A stretch of DNA of 42,807 nt, from positions 1-42,807 of the forward strand of contig NZ_CANLVZ010000023.1 in assembly GCF_947494755.1 (NCBI RefSeq). Direction: 5' to 3'. The notes beneath the pieces are model-generated. The model was not told the origin of the DNA, did not search any database, and saw only the letters and a list, made by a program, of their open reading frames with translations. Source of the DNA: an uncultured Tateyamaria sp. (GTDB lineage Bacteria; Pseudomonadota; Alphaproteobacteria; Rhodobacterales; Rhodobacteraceae). Every line of letters starts with the position of its first letter. Position 1 is the first letter of the stretch. The translations under genes and the position numbers were made by a program. Below are positions 6,564 through 16,132 of the stretch, piece after piece.

Positions 6564-8705
6564 ATGATATCTGCCGATGATCTTGTCGCGCTGGTCCGCA
6601 ACTACAACCCCAAAACAAACGAAAAGCTGATCCGCGCCGCCTATGACTTTGGCGCGCAGATGCATGACGGCCAGTTCCGTCATTCCGGCGAGCCGTACTT
6701 CACCCACCCCGTCGCCGTTGCCGCCATCCTGACCGAACAGCAGCTTGACGATGCCACCATCATCACTGCCCTGCTGCACGACACGATCGAGGACACCAAG
6801 GCGAGCTATGCGATGGTGTCCGAGCAGTTTGGTGAGGACGTGGCCAAGCTGGTCGATGGGGTCACCAAGCTGACCAACCTCCAGCTGTCCAATATCGAGA
6901 CCAAGCAGGCCGAGAACTTCCGCAAGCTGTTCATGGCCATGTCCAAGGATCTGCGCGTCATCCTCGTCAAGCTGTCGGACCGGCTGCACAACATGCGCAC
7001 CATCAAGTCGATGCGCCCCGACAAGCAGGTCCAGAAGGCGCGCGAGACGATGGACATCTTTGCTCCGCTCGCGGGCCGCATGGGGATGCAGTGGATGCGC
7101 GAAGAGTTGGAAGACCTCGCCTTCAAAGTGCTCAACCCCGAAGGCCGTTCATCCATCATCCGCCGCTTCATCACCATGCAGCGTGAAACCGGCGACGTGA
7201 TCCAGCGCATCACGGGCGACATGCGTCACGAGTTGGAAAAGGCTGGGATCGAGGCAGAGGTGTTCGGTCGCGCCAAGAAACCCTATTCGATCTGGCGCAA
7301 GATGCAGGAAAAGGACCAGTCCTTTTCCCGGCTGTCCGACATCTACGGCTTTCGCATCATCACGAGCGCTGAAGAGGACGTGTATCGCACCCTTGGCGCG
7401 ATCCATCAGCGTTGGCGCGCCGTGCCGGGTCGCTTCAAGGATTATATCAGCCAACCCAAATCGAACGGGTACCGATCGATCCATACCACCGTGTCGGGGC
7501 GTGACGGCAAGCGTGTCGAGGTGCAGATCAGGACCCGCCAGATGCATGATGTGGCCGAAACCGGGGTTGCGGCGCACTGGTCATATCGGGATGGCGTGCG
7601 CTCCCAAAACCCCTTCGCGGTGGATCCAGCCAAATGGATCGCCCAACTGACCGAACAGTTCGACGGAGAGGACGATCACGAGGATTTCCTCGAAGCGGTC
7701 AAGCTCGAGATGTATTCGGACCAGGTGTTCTGTTTCACCCCCAAGGGCGAGGTGGTGAAACTGCCGCGAGGGGCCACGCCGATCGATTTCGCCTATGCGA
7801 TCCACACCCGGATCGGGAACGCCTGCGTGGGGGCCAAGGTGGATGGGATGCGCGTGCCGCTGTGGACGCGGGTCAAGAATGGCCAATCGGTCGAGATCAT
7901 CACCGCCGAGGGGCAGACCCCGCAAGCGACATGGCTGGAAATCGCGACAACGGGCAAGGCCAAGACGGCGATCCGCCGGTCGCTGCGCGAAGCGGACCGC
8001 GAGCGGTTTATCACCCTGGGGCGCGAACTGGCGCGTTCGGCCTTTGCGCATGTGCGCAAGAAGGCGACCGACAAGGCGCTCGAGGCGGCGGCCAAACAGT
8101 TGCGGCTCGGTAGCGCGGACGAGGTGCTGGCCCGGCTCGGATCGGCCGAGTTGACCGGGCGCGATGTGGTGCAATCCATCTACCCCGACCTCACGCCCAA
8201 GCCCGGCAAAGAGGTTGATGCCAAGCGCGCGGTGATCGGTCTGTTGCCCGGCCAGTCCTTTCAACGGGCGACTTGTTGCGAACCGCTGCCGGGTGAGCGG
8301 ATCGTGGGCATAACCTTTCGCGGCGAAGGTGTGGTGGTACACGCCATCGACTGCGCCCGACTGGCGGAATACGAAAACCAGCTTGATCGCTGGATCGATC
8401 TGCACTGGCATGACGGATCGCACCCGGCGGTCTACGGCAGTACACTGGATCTCACGATTGGCAACGACGCAGGGGTCCTTGGGCGTATTTGCACATTGAT
8501 CGGGGAAAGTAAGGCCAATATCTCAAATCTGGAATTTATGGATCGCAAGCCTGACTTTTACAGGTTGCTGATCTATGTGGAATTGCGGGACGCCTTGCAT
8601 CTGCACACGCTGATGGGGGCGCTTCAGGCAGAAAGCGACGTAGCGGCCATTGAACGTTACCACCGAGTGTTGCCGCCCGTAGGCCCGGCAACGGTGGCGG
8701 ACTAG
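6564..8705 (+). CDS. rsh: Bifunctional (p)ppGpp synthetase/hydrolase (Rel/SpoT)
   Basis: Makes and degrades (p)ppGpp in the stringent response. The 713 residues carry all expected domains. The HD hydrolase has H48 and HDTIED (H72, D73, E76, D77) intact. The synthetase has RAKKPYSIWRKM, DIYGFRI, KDYISQPKSNGYRSIH and VEVQIRT..MH..AE.G.AAHW. A TGS domain lies at about 386-446 (VFCFTPKGEVVKLPRGATP), a helical/zinc-like region contains ATCCEPLPG, and a C-terminal ACT domain at about 635-705. Both catalytic sets look functional. It is probably the only long RSH in the cell, as is usual in alphaproteobacteria. Confidence 0.96.
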   Translation: MISADDLVALVRNYNPKTNEKLIRAAYDFGAQMHDGQFRHSGEPYFTHPVAVAAILTEQQLDDATIITALLHDTIEDTKASYAMVSEQFGEDVAKLVDGVTKLTNLQLSNIETKQAENFRKLFMAMSKDLRVILVKLSDRLHNMRTIKSMRPDKQVQKARETMDIFAPLAGRMGMQWMREELEDLAFKVLNPEGRSSIIRRFITMQRETGDVIQRITGDMRHELEKAGIEAEVFGRAKKPYSIWRKMQEKDQSFSRLSDIYGFRIITSAEEDVYRTLGAIHQRWRAVPGRFKDYISQPKSNGYRSIHTTVSGRDGKRVEVQIRTRQMHDVAETGVAAHWSYRDGVRSQNPFAVDPAKWIAQLTEQFDGEDDHEDFLEAVKLEMYSDQVFCFTPKGEVVKLPRGATPIDFAYAIHTRIGNACVGAKVDGMRVPLWTRVKNGQSVEIITAEGQTPQATWLEIATTGKAKTAIRRSLREADRERFITLGRELARSAFAHVRKKATDKALEAAAKQLRLGSADEVLARLGSAELTGRDVVQSIYPDLTPKPGKEVDAKRAVIGLLPGQSFQRATCCEPLPGERIVGITFRGEGVVVHAIDCARLAEYENQLDRWIDLHWHDGSHPAVYGSTLDLTIGNDAGVLGRICTLIGESKANISNLEFMDRKPDFYRLLIYVELRDALHLHTLMGALQAESDVAAIERYHRVLPPVGPATVAD

Positions 8706-8726
8706 GCGCAACACGAAGGGCAGACA

Positions 8727-9398
8727 GTGGTTTTCAAACGCCGCGACACCAGACCGTTTTTGCGCGCCGCGTTCGAGCTGTTGTGGCCGCGTGGTGGCTG
8801 GGCGCGTGCGTTTCAATACGTCAAACACCGCGTGCGCCGCTTGCCCGACCAGCCAGAGCGCATTGCGCGCGGCATCTGGGCGGGGGTGTTTACCACCTTT
8901 ACCCCATTCTACGGCATCCATTTCTTTATTGCGGCAGGGCTGGCAACGGCCATGCGCGGCAACATCCTCGCCTCGCTCATGGCGACCTTCTTCGGCAACC
9001 CGCTGACGTACGTGCCCATTGGCGTCATCTCGTTGCAGACCGGCCACTGGTTGCTGGGCGCCGAAATGAAGGAAGAAACCGAACGTTCGTTTGGTGGCAA
9101 GTTCGTCGATGCGGGCGGCGATCTGTGGCACAACCTCAAAGGTGTCGCGATGGGCGAGCCGCGTGATTGGACGGGCCTGTCGATCTTTTATGACGAGATT
9201 TTCTTTCCCTACATGGTTGGCGGCATCGTCCCCGGCGTAGTCTCGGCCACGATTGCCTATTATGTGTCTGTGCCGTTGATCCGGGCCTATCAAAAGCGGC
9301 GCAAGGGCGCGATCAAGGCCAAGTTCGAGGCCCTCAAGGCCAAGGCAGCGGCCAAAGCGGCGGCGAAGGCGGCAGATGCCAAACCCAAGCCGGACTGA
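8727..9398 (+). CDS. DUF2062 family membrane protein
   Basis: A 223-residue inner-membrane protein. The N-terminus is basic and aromatic (FKRRDTRPFLRAAFELLWPRGG). The DUF2062 core has IARGIWAGVFTTFTPFYGIHFFIAA and FFGNPLTYVPIGVISL, with three or four predicted membrane segments. The C-terminal tail is a lysine/alanine-rich helix (KAKAAAKAAAKAADAKPKPD) that could bind nucleic acid or membrane surface. Start is GTG 8727 with GAAGGG six bases upstream. The role is unknown. It sits between rsh and pdxJ in the housekeeping run. Confidence 0.88.
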   Translation: MVFKRRDTRPFLRAAFELLWPRGGWARAFQYVKHRVRRLPDQPERIARGIWAGVFTTFTPFYGIHFFIAAGLATAMRGNILASLMATFFGNPLTYVPIGVISLQTGHWLLGAEMKEETERSFGGKFVDAGGDLWHNLKGVAMGEPRDWTGLSIFYDEIFFPYMVGGIVPGVVSATIAYYVSVPLIRAYQKRRKGAIKAKFEALKAKAAAKAAAKAADAKPKPD

Positions 9399-9402
9399 TA
9401 CG

Positions 9403-9425
9403 GGCGCACCACAGGTACGCCTTAC
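9403..9425 (+). repeat. REP-like hairpin repeat, copy C, just after the DUF2062 stop
   Basis: The unit starts GGCGCACCACAGGTACGCC and ends TTAC, beginning four bases after the stop codon. That is the same distance and orientation as copy B after ispH. Its hairpin is weaker, with one mismatch and a shorter loop. It matches copy A at 20 of 23 positions. Confidence 0.65.
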
Positions 9426-9524
9426 GCCGGCCCGCCTTGGTACAATTTTGCCCTTTTGTTCGCATTTCCAGCGCCGCGTTGGCGCAGTACGATGCCCCTC
9501 ACTGTTGAAAGAGGACGAACCCAA

Positions 9525-10286
9525 ATGACTGGACTGCGCGACCGTCTGCGCCTTGGCGTGAACATTGACCACGTGGCCACCGTGCGCAATGCCCGTGGCG
9601 GCGACACGCCCGACCCGCTGCGCGCGGCGCGCATTGCCGAAGCTGCCGGGGCCGATGGCATCACTGCCCACCTGCGCGAAGACCGCCGTCACATCTCGGA
9701 TGCCGACATCGAAGGGCTGATGGACATCCTGAGCGTACCGCTCAATTTCGAGATGGCCGCGACAGATGAAATGCAGGCCATCGCCCTGCGCCACAAACCG
9801 CACGCCGTCTGCATCGTCCCCGAAAAGCGCGAAGAGCGCACCACCGAAGGTGGCCTTGAGGTCGCCCGCGAGGAAAACAGGCTGGCTCATTTCATTGCGC
9901 CCTTGCGCGATGCCGGCTGCCGGGTGTCGATCTTTATCGCCGCTGACAAAAGGCAGATCGAAGCCGCCCATCGCATCGGGGCGCAAGTGATCGAGCTGCA
10001 TTCCGGGGCCTATTGCGACGCCCATCACGAGGGCCGGATCGAGGATCGTGACCGTGAGTTGGCCGCCCTGCGCGAGATGAGCACCTTTGCCCATGACCTT
10101 GGCCTTGAGGTGCATGTCGGCCACGGCCTGACCTACGAAACCGTTGCCCCCGTCGCGGCCTTTCCCGAGGCGCGTGAATTGAATATCGGCCACTTCCTGA
10201 TTGGCGAGGCGATCTTCTTGGGCCTCGATCCGGCCATTCGCGAAATGCGCAGGCTGATGGACGCCGCCCGCGAGGCCGCACAATGA
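9525..10286 (+). CDS. pdxJ: Pyridoxine 5'-phosphate synthase
   Basis: Condenses 1-deoxyxylulose 5-phosphate with 3-amino-2-oxopropyl phosphate to give pyridoxine 5'-phosphate, the last ring-forming step of DXP-dependent vitamin B6 synthesis. The 253-residue TIM barrel has [73 protein letters not shown] and [19 protein letters not shown] at 9525 is chosen as start because this N-terminus matches family length; an upstream frame reaches 9456. It overlaps the next gene by ATGA. Confidence 0.97.
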   Translation: MTGLRDRLRLGVNIDHVATVRNARGGDTPDPLRAARIAEAAGADGITAHLREDRRHISDADIEGLMDILSVPLNFEMAATDEMQAIALRHKPHAVCIVPEKREERTTEGGLEVAREENRLAHFIAPLRDAGCRVSIFIAADKRQIEAAHRIGAQVIELHSGAYCDAHHEGRIEDRDRELAALREMSTFAHDLGLEVHVGHGLTYETVAPVAAFPEARELNIGHFLIGEAIFLGLDPAIREMRRLMDAAREAAQ

Positions 10287-10726
10287 TCGCCCGCGCGCTT
10301 GTCCTGATTGCCGCTTTGCTGGCCGCACCGGTTTCGGCGCAGCAGGCGGGGTGGCCTGACCTTGATAAGCTGCTCTTTGGCACGATGACGGCCTCCGGTC
10401 GGGCCGAAGCCTCATACTGGATGCCCAATGCCGAGGACCCGGCCAGCGCCAATCGCGCCGTAGGTATCGTGTACGAGGCGATTTCCGGCTCTGCCGGCAA
10501 CACAACGATTGCTGTCGGTCTTTATGTGCGCACGACCCAAGGCTGGCAGTTTGCGGGGCGCGTCGAGAACCTGTTTGGCCATTCCCCCCGGGATCATGTC
10601 TTCACGCCCACCCATGTGGAATTGACAACGGATATGCCTGGCCCGACCGATCCGCGCTGCTGCCCAACACAGGCCACGCGCTGGCGCATTGATCTGAACA
10701 CCCGCGCCGTGGCGCGTTTGAACTAG
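10283..10726 (+). CDS. Secreted hypothetical protein
   Basis: A 147-residue protein with a clear Sec signal peptide ([20 protein letters not shown], cleavage near residue 19-20). The mature part is about 128 residues with no family I recognise. It contains [36 protein letters not shown] and a double cysteine in [16 protein letters not shown] periplasmic location is likely. ATG overlaps the pdxJ stop by four bases, so it is translated with pdxJ. That is odd for an exported protein in a cytosolic housekeeping operon. The double cysteine near the C-terminus could form a disulfide or bind a metal. Confidence 0.82.
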   Translation: MIARALVLIAALLAAPVSAQQAGWPDLDKLLFGTMTASGRAEASYWMPNAEDPASANRAVGIVYEAISGSAGNTTIAVGLYVRTTQGWQFAGRVENLFGHSPRDHVFTPTHVELTTDMPGPTDPRCCPTQATRWRIDLNTRAVARLN

Positions 10727-10751
10727 CCCTCGCAAGGAAAGGACCCCTCCC

Positions 10752-11066
10752 ATGATCCGCCATTGTGTGATGTTGCGCCTGCCCGAGGATGTCGACGTGG
10801 TTGCGCTTGATAAAATCATGCTGTCGCTCGGCGATCTGGTTGACCAGCTTGACGGGTGCAGCGGCTTTCGTGCCGGGCCTAACCGCGACTATGAGGGCAA
10901 ATCGCCTGGCTACAGCTACGGCTTCACGTTGGACGCCAAGAACCCCAAAGCGCTGGCCGCCTATGCGGTCCATCCCGAGCATCAGGCCCTTGGTGCCCAA
11001 TTGGTGGCGCTGTGTGAGGGGGGCGCGGACGGCATCAGGGTCTATGACATCGAGGTCCCCGCGTGA
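10752..11066 (+). CDS. Dabb-family (stress-responsive A/B barrel) protein
   Basis: A 104-residue ferredoxin-like dimeric alpha/beta barrel. It starts [15 protein letters not shown], the usual Dabb first strand. [25 protein letters not shown] then matches the conserved late motif, and the end is VYDIEVPA. Function in bacteria is generally unknown; some relatives bind small hydrophobic ligands or act as cyclases. AAGGAAAGG lies upstream of the ATG. The stop overlaps the acpS GTG start by four bases, implying coupled translation. Confidence 0.88.
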   Translation: MIRHCVMLRLPEDVDVVALDKIMLSLGDLVDQLDGCSGFRAGPNRDYEGKSPGYSYGFTLDAKNPKALAAYAVHPEHQALGAQLVALCEGGADGIRVYDIEVPA

Positions 11067-11479
11067 TTCTTGGCATCGGCACCGATCTGGCCAATATCGA
11101 GCGCATCCAAGGCACCCTAGATCGGTTCGGTGACCGGTTTCGCGACCGGGTGTTTACCGATGTGGAACAGGCCAAGGCCGAACGGCGCAAAGACGTGGCC
11201 GGCACCTATGCCAAACGGTGGGCCGCGAAAGAGGCGTGTTCAAAGGCGCTTGGCACCGGTCTGCGCATGGGCATCAGTTGGAAGGACATGGCGGTATCGA
11301 ACCTGCGCACGGGCCAACCGGTCATGGCCGTGACTGGGTGGGCCGCGGAACGGCTGGCCGAGATGACACCGGCGGGGCACGAGGCGATCATTCACGTCAC
11401 GCTGACGGACGATCATCCATGGGCACAGGCTTTTGTGGTGATCGAAGCGCGCCCCACATCCACGACCCAGACCCCATAA
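11063..11479 (+). CDS. acpS: Holo-[acyl-carrier-protein] synthase
   Basis: Transfers 4'-phosphopantetheine from CoA to a serine of acyl carrier protein, activating fatty-acid synthesis. The 138-residue protein shows the two signature sites: [14 protein letters not shown] with Mg-binding D8, and [15 protein letters not shown] with E57. FTDVEQ and GISWKDMAV complete the family pattern. Start is GTG 11063, overlapping the Dabb stop (GTGA). A 104-base gap with no clear structure separates it from lepB, which may carry a further promoter. Confidence 0.95.
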   Translation: MILGIGTDLANIERIQGTLDRFGDRFRDRVFTDVEQAKAERRKDVAGTYAKRWAAKEACSKALGTGLRMGISWKDMAVSNLRTGQPVMAVTGWAAERLAEMTPAGHEAIIHVTLTDDHPWAQAFVVIEARPTSTTQTP

Positions 11480-11583
11480 CCGATCACGAAACTGCGGGCG
11501 GTGGCCCAAAGCAGGCCCGCGCCTTGACACCCCACCCCCGCACCCGCATGTACCCCTGAACCCGACCCGAGCAGGAGCGCCCC

Positions 11584-12408
11584 ATGGCCGCCAAGGAAAA
11601 GTCCCAGAACGGCGTGATCGAAACGATCAAAACGGTTGTCTATGCGCTGCTGATTGCAGGCGTGTTCCGCACGCTGTTCTTTCAGCCTTTCTGGATCCCC
11701 TCCGGGTCCATGAAAGAGACGCTGCTGATCGGCGATTTCCTGTTTGTGAACAAGATGGCCTATGGCTATTCCTACGCCTCGTGCCCCTCGATCCCGATGA
11801 TCGGGCTGGACGCGAAAAAGCTTTGCGGTTTCATCGACGGGGACAACACCCGCATCTGGGCGGGCGAGCCTGAACGCGGTGATGTCGTGGTGTTCCGTCA
11901 TCCGGTCCAAGGCTCGGACTATATCAAACGGCTCGTGGGCCTGCCCGGTGATACGATCCAGATCACCAATGGCCAGATCATCCTGAACGGAACCCCTGTG
12001 CCGCAGGAACCCGCAGGCACATTCACCGAAGTGTTTGACCGCCAAGGGCCGCAAGGTCTGCTGCCACGCTGCGAAAGCGGCGCGGTGGGGCAGGGGGCGG
12101 CCTGCACCAAATCCCGCTTTGTCGAGACATTCCCTGATGGCGGCGAACATGTGGTGCTGAATGTGGGCGTGCAGGGGTCCGACAATACCTCCGTCTACAC
12201 CGTGCCCGAAGGCAACTTCTTTTTCATGGGCGATAACCGCGACAACTCCTCCGACAGCCGTTTGGCTCAGGTTGCAGGTGGCGTTGGCTATGTCCCGTTC
12301 GAGAACCTGATCGGGCGCGCAGACAGGATCGTCTTTTCGTCCGCAGGCCGGTCGATGCTCTATTTCTGGACATGGCGGTCGGACCGCTTCTTTAAGGGGA
12401 TCGAGTGA
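11584..12408 (+). CDS. lepB: Signal peptidase I
   Basis: Cleaves signal peptides of exported proteins on the outer face of the inner membrane. It has 274 residues. The single N-terminal membrane anchor is at about 15-37. The catalytic serine is S42 in [14 protein letters not shown] and the general base is K115 in [11 protein letters not shown]. The late boxes [17 protein letters not shown] and [10 protein letters not shown] are present. A longer region near residues 55-95 (with cysteines C67 and C81) and another around 140-185 make a cap, as in other alphaproteobacterial enzymes. It overlaps rnc by four bases (GTGA). Confidence 0.96.
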   Translation: MAAKEKSQNGVIETIKTVVYALLIAGVFRTLFFQPFWIPSGSMKETLLIGDFLFVNKMAYGYSYASCPSIPMIGLDAKKLCGFIDGDNTRIWAGEPERGDVVVFRHPVQGSDYIKRLVGLPGDTIQITNGQIILNGTPVPQEPAGTFTEVFDRQGPQGLLPRCESGAVGQGAACTKSRFVETFPDGGEHVVLNVGVQGSDNTSVYTVPEGNFFFMGDNRDNSSDSRLAQVAGGVGYVPFENLIGRADRIVFSSAGRSMLYFWTWRSDRFFKGIE

Positions 12409-13091
12409 AGCTGGGCGCGGACCTCAAAGCCTTTGAGGCGCGGATCGGGCATGTGTTCAACACGCCGGACCTTTTGATCGAGGCGGTCACCCATGCCTCG
12501 ATGTCCTCGCCCACCCGATCTGACAACCAACGGCTGGAATTTCTGGGGGACCGGGTGCTTGGCCTTGTGATGGCAGAGGCGCTGTTGTCCGCGGACAAGG
12601 CCGCCGCCGAAGGCCTGCTGGCCCCCCGCTTCAACGCGCTTGTGCGCAAGGAAACATGTGCGGATGTGGCGCGTGACATTGGGCTGGGGGATGTGCTGCG
12701 CCTTGGACGATCCGAGATGATGTCGGGAGGGCGGCGCAAGCAGGCATTGCTGGGTGATGCGGTTGAGGCGGTGATTGCCGCCGTCTATCTGGACGCCGGG
12801 TTCAACGCGGCGCGCGACGTGATCCTGCGACTCTGGGCCGACCGGATTGGTCGGGTCGAGGATGACGCTCGCGATGCCAAGACTGCCCTGCAGGAATGGG
12901 CACAGGCCCGCGGGCTGGCACCGCCCCGCTATGTTGAAACGGCCCGCACGGGCCCCGATCACGCGCCGGTGTTCACGATATCAGCGCAACTCGATACAGG
13001 CGCTGAGGCCAGCGCCACCGCAGGGTCGAAACGTGAGGCCCAGCAAAGCGCCGCAAAGGCGCTGATGGACGCATTGGAGCAAGACACATGA
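12405..13091 (+). CDS. rnc: Ribonuclease III
   Basis: Cuts double-stranded RNA in rRNA maturation and mRNA turnover. The 228-residue protein has the catalytic domain with [12 protein letters not shown] (E45, D49) and [14 protein letters not shown] (D118, E121). A C-terminal double-stranded-RNA-binding domain at about 158-226 has [29 protein letters not shown] and [19 protein letters not shown]. Start is GTG 12405 within the lepB stop. The lepB-rnc-era order is common in proteobacteria. Confidence 0.97.
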   Translation: MKLGADLKAFEARIGHVFNTPDLLIEAVTHASMSSPTRSDNQRLEFLGDRVLGLVMAEALLSADKAAAEGLLAPRFNALVRKETCADVARDIGLGDVLRLGRSEMMSGGRRKQALLGDAVEAVIAAVYLDAGFNAARDVILRLWADRIGRVEDDARDAKTALQEWAQARGLAPPRYVETARTGPDHAPVFTISAQLDTGAEASATAGSKREAQQSAAKALMDALEQDT

Positions 13092-13996
13092 CCACCCGCG
13101 CCGGTTTCGTCGCCCTGATCGGAGAGCCCAATGCGGGCAAGTCCACGCTTCTCAATCGGATGGTGGGGGCCAAGGTCAGCATCGTCACGCACAAGGTGCA
13201 GACCACCCGCGCCCGCATCCGCGGTGTGGCGATGGAGGGGGAGGCGCAGATCGTCTTTGTTGACACGCCGGGCCTGTTCCAACCGCGCCGCCGGTTGGAT
13301 CGGGCCATGGTCGCTGCTGCTTGGGGTGGTGCGGCGGATGCGGATGTGGTCGTGCTGATGGTCGAGGCGCATCGCGGAGTGACACCGGGCGTGGAACGCG
13401 TTTTGGAACGTCTGGCCGAGATCGGAGAGGGACGTACCGTGGCCCTCGCCATCAACAAGATCGACCAGGTTGAGGCCCCCGTTCTGCTGGGGTTGACGGA
13501 CGATCTGAACAAGCGCTTTGATTTTGCAGAGACCTTCATGATCTCTGCCGAGAAGGGGCACGGTGTGGACACGCTGCGCCAATGGCTCGCCACGCAGGTG
13601 CCCGAAGGGCCATGGCTCTACCCCGAAGATCAGATCGCCGATCTGCCCATGCGCATGATTGCCGCCGAAATGACCCGCGAAAAGCTGACACTGCGGCTGC
13701 ATCAGGAACTTCCCTACCAACTGACCGTCGAGACGGAGAGTTGGGAAGAGCGCAAGGATGGCACGGCGCGCATCGATCAGGTGATCTATGTCAGCCGCGA
13801 CGGGCACAAAGGCATCGTGCTGGGCAACAAGGGCGAGACGATCAAGTCCGTCTCGCAAGCCAGCCGCGCCGAGCTGACCGAATTTCTGGGCCGCAAGGTA
13901 CATCTGTTCCTGCAGGTCAAAGTGCGCGAAAAGTGGCAGGAAGAGGCGGAACGCTATTCCGAAATGGGGCTGGATTTCAAAGATGGAAACGTCTGA
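13088..13996 (+). CDS. era: GTPase Era
   Basis: Ribosome-assembly GTPase that binds the 3' end of 16S rRNA in the 30S subunit. The 302-residue protein has G1 GEPNAGKST (12-20), a G2 region [10 protein letters not shown]3 DTPG and G4 NKID. The C-terminal KH domain has [19 protein letters not shown]. The end of the protein, LDFKDGNV, is usual for the family. ATG overlaps the rnc stop by four bases, so rnc and era are coupled. Confidence 0.97.
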   Translation: MTTRAGFVALIGEPNAGKSTLLNRMVGAKVSIVTHKVQTTRARIRGVAMEGEAQIVFVDTPGLFQPRRRLDRAMVAAAWGGAADADVVVLMVEAHRGVTPGVERVLERLAEIGEGRTVALAINKIDQVEAPVLLGLTDDLNKRFDFAETFMISAEKGHGVDTLRQWLATQVPEGPWLYPEDQIADLPMRMIAAEMTREKLTLRLHQELPYQLTVETESWEERKDGTARIDQVIYVSRDGHKGIVLGNKGETIKSVSQASRAELTEFLGRKVHLFLQVKVREKWQEEAERYSEMGLDFKDGNV

Positions 13997-14056
13997 GCCA
14001 GCTTTGTTCTGTCGCCTCTTGGCGTGCTGTGCCGGAGCAACACAGCGGAGGGCGTC

Positions 14057-14386
14057 GTGCCGCGTCTGACTTCTCGGTTCTGGGTGGATGCCTATCTTGC
14101 GCGGTTGCGGCTGGCGGATATTCCGGCCTTTGTGGTTGTCCACGGGGATGACACCGGCGGGGTCGTCTTGGTCAAGCTGAACACGCTGGACGGTAGCGCG
14201 ACGCTGTTCCAGCGCACCTTTGATCTGATGACCGACACCCGTGTCTGGAGCGAACTGGCCGCGGGGCCTGAGCCGGATGTTGATGCGGCCGTCGCCCGCC
14301 AGCGCGGTTTTGATCCTGATCTGTGGGTGATCGAGGTCGAGGACCGCGCAGGACGCCACCTGTTGGACCAGGACGGGTTGGCCTGA
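14057..14386 (+). CDS. DUF1491 family protein
   Basis: A 109-residue soluble protein. The start is set at GTG 14057 because GGAGGG lies about five bases upstream and the product then begins [19 protein letters not shown], the usual N-terminus of DUF1491. An earlier GTG at 14024 adds eleven residues without support. Family features are [24 protein letters not shown] and [20 protein letters not shown]. The function is unknown. It lies between era and recO in one run, so a link to RNA or DNA maintenance is possible but not shown. Confidence 0.88.
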   Translation: MPRLTSRFWVDAYLARLRLADIPAFVVVHGDDTGGVVLVKLNTLDGSATLFQRTFDLMTDTRVWSELAAGPEPDVDAAVARQRGFDPDLWVIEVEDRAGRHLLDQDGLA

Positions 14387-14387
14387 G

Positions 14388-15113
14388 ATGGACTGGCGCG
14401 GCACCGGCATATTGCTCAGCGTGCGCCGCCACGGTGAAAGCAGCGCTATCATCGATGTATTTACAGAGGACAAAGGCCGTCACGCAGGGGTGGTGCGCGG
14501 CGGGACCAGCCGCAAGATCGCGCCCATTCTGCAACCGGGCGCGCAGCTGGATGTGGCCTGGCGCGCCCGGCTCGAAGACCATATAGGCAGTTTCGTAGTC
14601 GAACCTGTGCGCAGCCGGGCCGCCCTTGTGATGAGTGACCGTCTGGCCTTGGCCGGGTTGAACACGGTGACCGCGTTGCTGGCCTATGGCCTGCCCGAAC
14701 GCGAGGCGCACGCATTGCTGTACCGGCGCACCGAGCAATTGCTTGATCTGTTGGGGCAAAACGATGTGTGGCCGCTGGCCTATCTTCAATGGGAAGTGGC
14801 CCTGCTTGAAGAGCTTGGATTTGGCCTTGATCTGAGCGTCTGTGCGGTGACAGGGGGCCGGGACGACTTGCGCTATGTCTCGCCCAAATCGGGGCGGGCT
14901 GTATCCGGTGCCGGTGCGGGTGAATGGGCGGACCGGTTGCTGCCTTTGCCCCCGGTGCTGCACGGCGAGGGTGATGCGTCAAATGCCGAGATCGTGCAGG
15001 CACTTTCCACGACGGGCTACTTCTTTGAGGCGCATCTGGCCCGCAGTCTGGGCACCCGCCCGCTTCCCGAAGCGCGGGCGCGCTTTATCGACGCGCTCAC
15101 TCGGACGCTGTGA
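14388..15113 (+). CDS. recO: DNA repair protein RecO
   Basis: Works with RecF and RecR to load RecA on SSB-coated gaps. The 241-residue protein begins [20 protein letters not shown], the N-terminal OB-fold pattern, with [10 protein letters not shown] and LARPGA-like [18 protein letters not shown] following. The helical C-terminal part has the [14 protein letters not shown] region but lacks a full four-cysteine zinc site, as often in alphaproteobacteria. It begins one base after DUF1491 and its 3' end overlaps the convergent META gene by 17 bases. It is the last gene of the plus-strand run. Confidence 0.95.
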   Translation: MDWRGTGILLSVRRHGESSAIIDVFTEDKGRHAGVVRGGTSRKIAPILQPGAQLDVAWRARLEDHIGSFVVEPVRSRAALVMSDRLALAGLNTVTALLAYGLPEREAHALLYRRTEQLLDLLGQNDVWPLAYLQWEVALLEELGFGLDLSVCAVTGGRDDLRYVSPKSGRAVSGAGAGEWADRLLPLPPVLHGEGDASNAEIVQALSTTGYFFEAHLARSLGTRPLPEARARFIDALTRTL

Positions 15114-15489
15114 ACACCATCTCGCCGCCATCATCGTTGCGCAGAAACAGCGTGTTGCCGCGCACCTCGGACTGCGTCATCAGCGACAGCGCACCAAGAT
15201 AGGCGGTTTCCGCATCAAGATCGGGACAGGCCATTTTAGTCGCCGCAATCGGGCCGGCTTCGAACCACGGATAGGGGACCGAATTCGTGGCCGTGAACCG
15301 GTTGCAGGGGGCTTGCCCCGACATCGGGCCGCCTGGCTCGAATTCGAGCGTCGCGCGGGGCTCAAAGGTGGCTCCGTTCAGTGTCGTGAGGGTCCACGTG
15401 ACCCCCGCCGCACCGTAACGCGCGACGGTCTCGTCGGCCTGACAGGCCGGAATAAATCCAACAAGCGCGAACGCTGCGACCTTGATCAC
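15097..15489 (-). CDS. META-domain lipoprotein
   Basis: A 130-residue exported protein. The N-terminus [20 protein letters not shown] is a signal sequence with a likely lipobox (IPAC, acylated Cys16). The mature part is a META/HslJ-like domain: [23 protein letters not shown], then [15 protein letters not shown], then [16 protein letters not shown]. This matches the family's G-x-x-x-C-N-x-[FY] core. A role in envelope stress is suggested for relatives only. Its start overlaps the TetR stop by four bases, and its 3' end overlaps recO. Confidence 0.85.
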   Translation of the reverse strand: MIKVAAFALVGFIPACQADETVARYGAAGVTWTLTTLNGATFEPRATLEFEPGGPMSGQAPCNRFTATNSVPYPWFEAGPIAATKMACPDLDAETAYLGALSLMTQSEVRGNTLFLRNDDGGEMVFTASE

Positions 15490-16010
15490 TTGAGCGCCAT
15501 GACCAGATCGACAAGGGCGGCAAAGGCGACGAGCGCCTCCCCATCATCCGAACTCATCTGCTTGAGACCGACAAGAGCGCCATATGCCGCTTTAGTGAAA
15601 TCATCATTGGTGACGCCAATGTCGGACATCAAAGCCACAAGGCGGGTCATGCGCGCGCTGTCGACGTCATGCACGGCCGCCCTCACGGTGGCATCTGCGT
15701 GCGCCCATGCACGCAGAGCCGGGCCAGCGGTGTCGTTCTGCACGTTCTGACCAAAGCGGATCATCTTGTCCGTCGGGGTGCCGTCCATCGCGGCTTCGGC
15801 CTTCAACTCGGCCATCGCGCGGTCCTTCCAATGCGCCAGAATGGCGGCCTGAAACGCGGGCACATCCTTGAAATGCCAATAAAACGACCCTTTTGAGGTC
15901 TTGAGGTAGCGTGAAAGCGGCTCGGCGCGCAGGGCCATCGGCCCAACGGCGGTGAGTTGGTCAAGCCCGGCTTCAATCCAGGCGGCGGGGGAGAGAGGTG
16001 CTTTGGCCAT
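15486..16010 (-). CDS. TetR-family transcriptional regulator
   Basis: A 174-residue regulator. The N-terminal helix-turn-helix spans about residues 8-52 (WIEAGLDQLTAVGPMALRAE, LSRYLKTSKGSFYWHFKD), followed by a helical ligand domain with HWKDRAMAELKAEAAMDG and TRLVALMSDIGVTNDDF. The ligand is unknown. It overlaps the META-lipoprotein start (ATGA), so the two are one unit, and the regulator may respond to an envelope or fatty-acyl signal. A 122-base gap upstream separates it from the LysE gene and probably holds its promoter. Confidence 0.9.
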   Translation of the reverse strand: MAKAPLSPAAWIEAGLDQLTAVGPMALRAEPLSRYLKTSKGSFYWHFKDVPAFQAAILAHWKDRAMAELKAEAAMDGTPTDKMIRFGQNVQNDTAGPALRAWAHADATVRAAVHDVDSARMTRLVALMSDIGVTNDDFTKAAYGALVGLKQMSSDDGEALVAFAALVDLVMALK

Positions 16011-16132
16011 AAATTCGCGATACGCCCGGGTATGCTGCGGTGCAAGGGAAAGCGTGACAACCTGAGGTTTTGGGCGCTTTGCCGCACATTAGGGTGAAAA
16101 GCTGCTTAACAGGCAGGCGATACGCCCTGATT

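Noticed and set aside
8523-10505. 660-codon minus-strand open frame across rsh, DUF2062 and pdxJ
   Set aside because: It is antisense to three clear genes and has no recognisable domains. Its arginine-, glycine- and proline-rich composition is typical of shadow frames in GC-rich DNA.
12959-14473. 504-codon minus-strand open frame across rnc, era, DUF1491
   Set aside because: It is antisense to well-identified genes with conserved motifs, and the product shows no family features.
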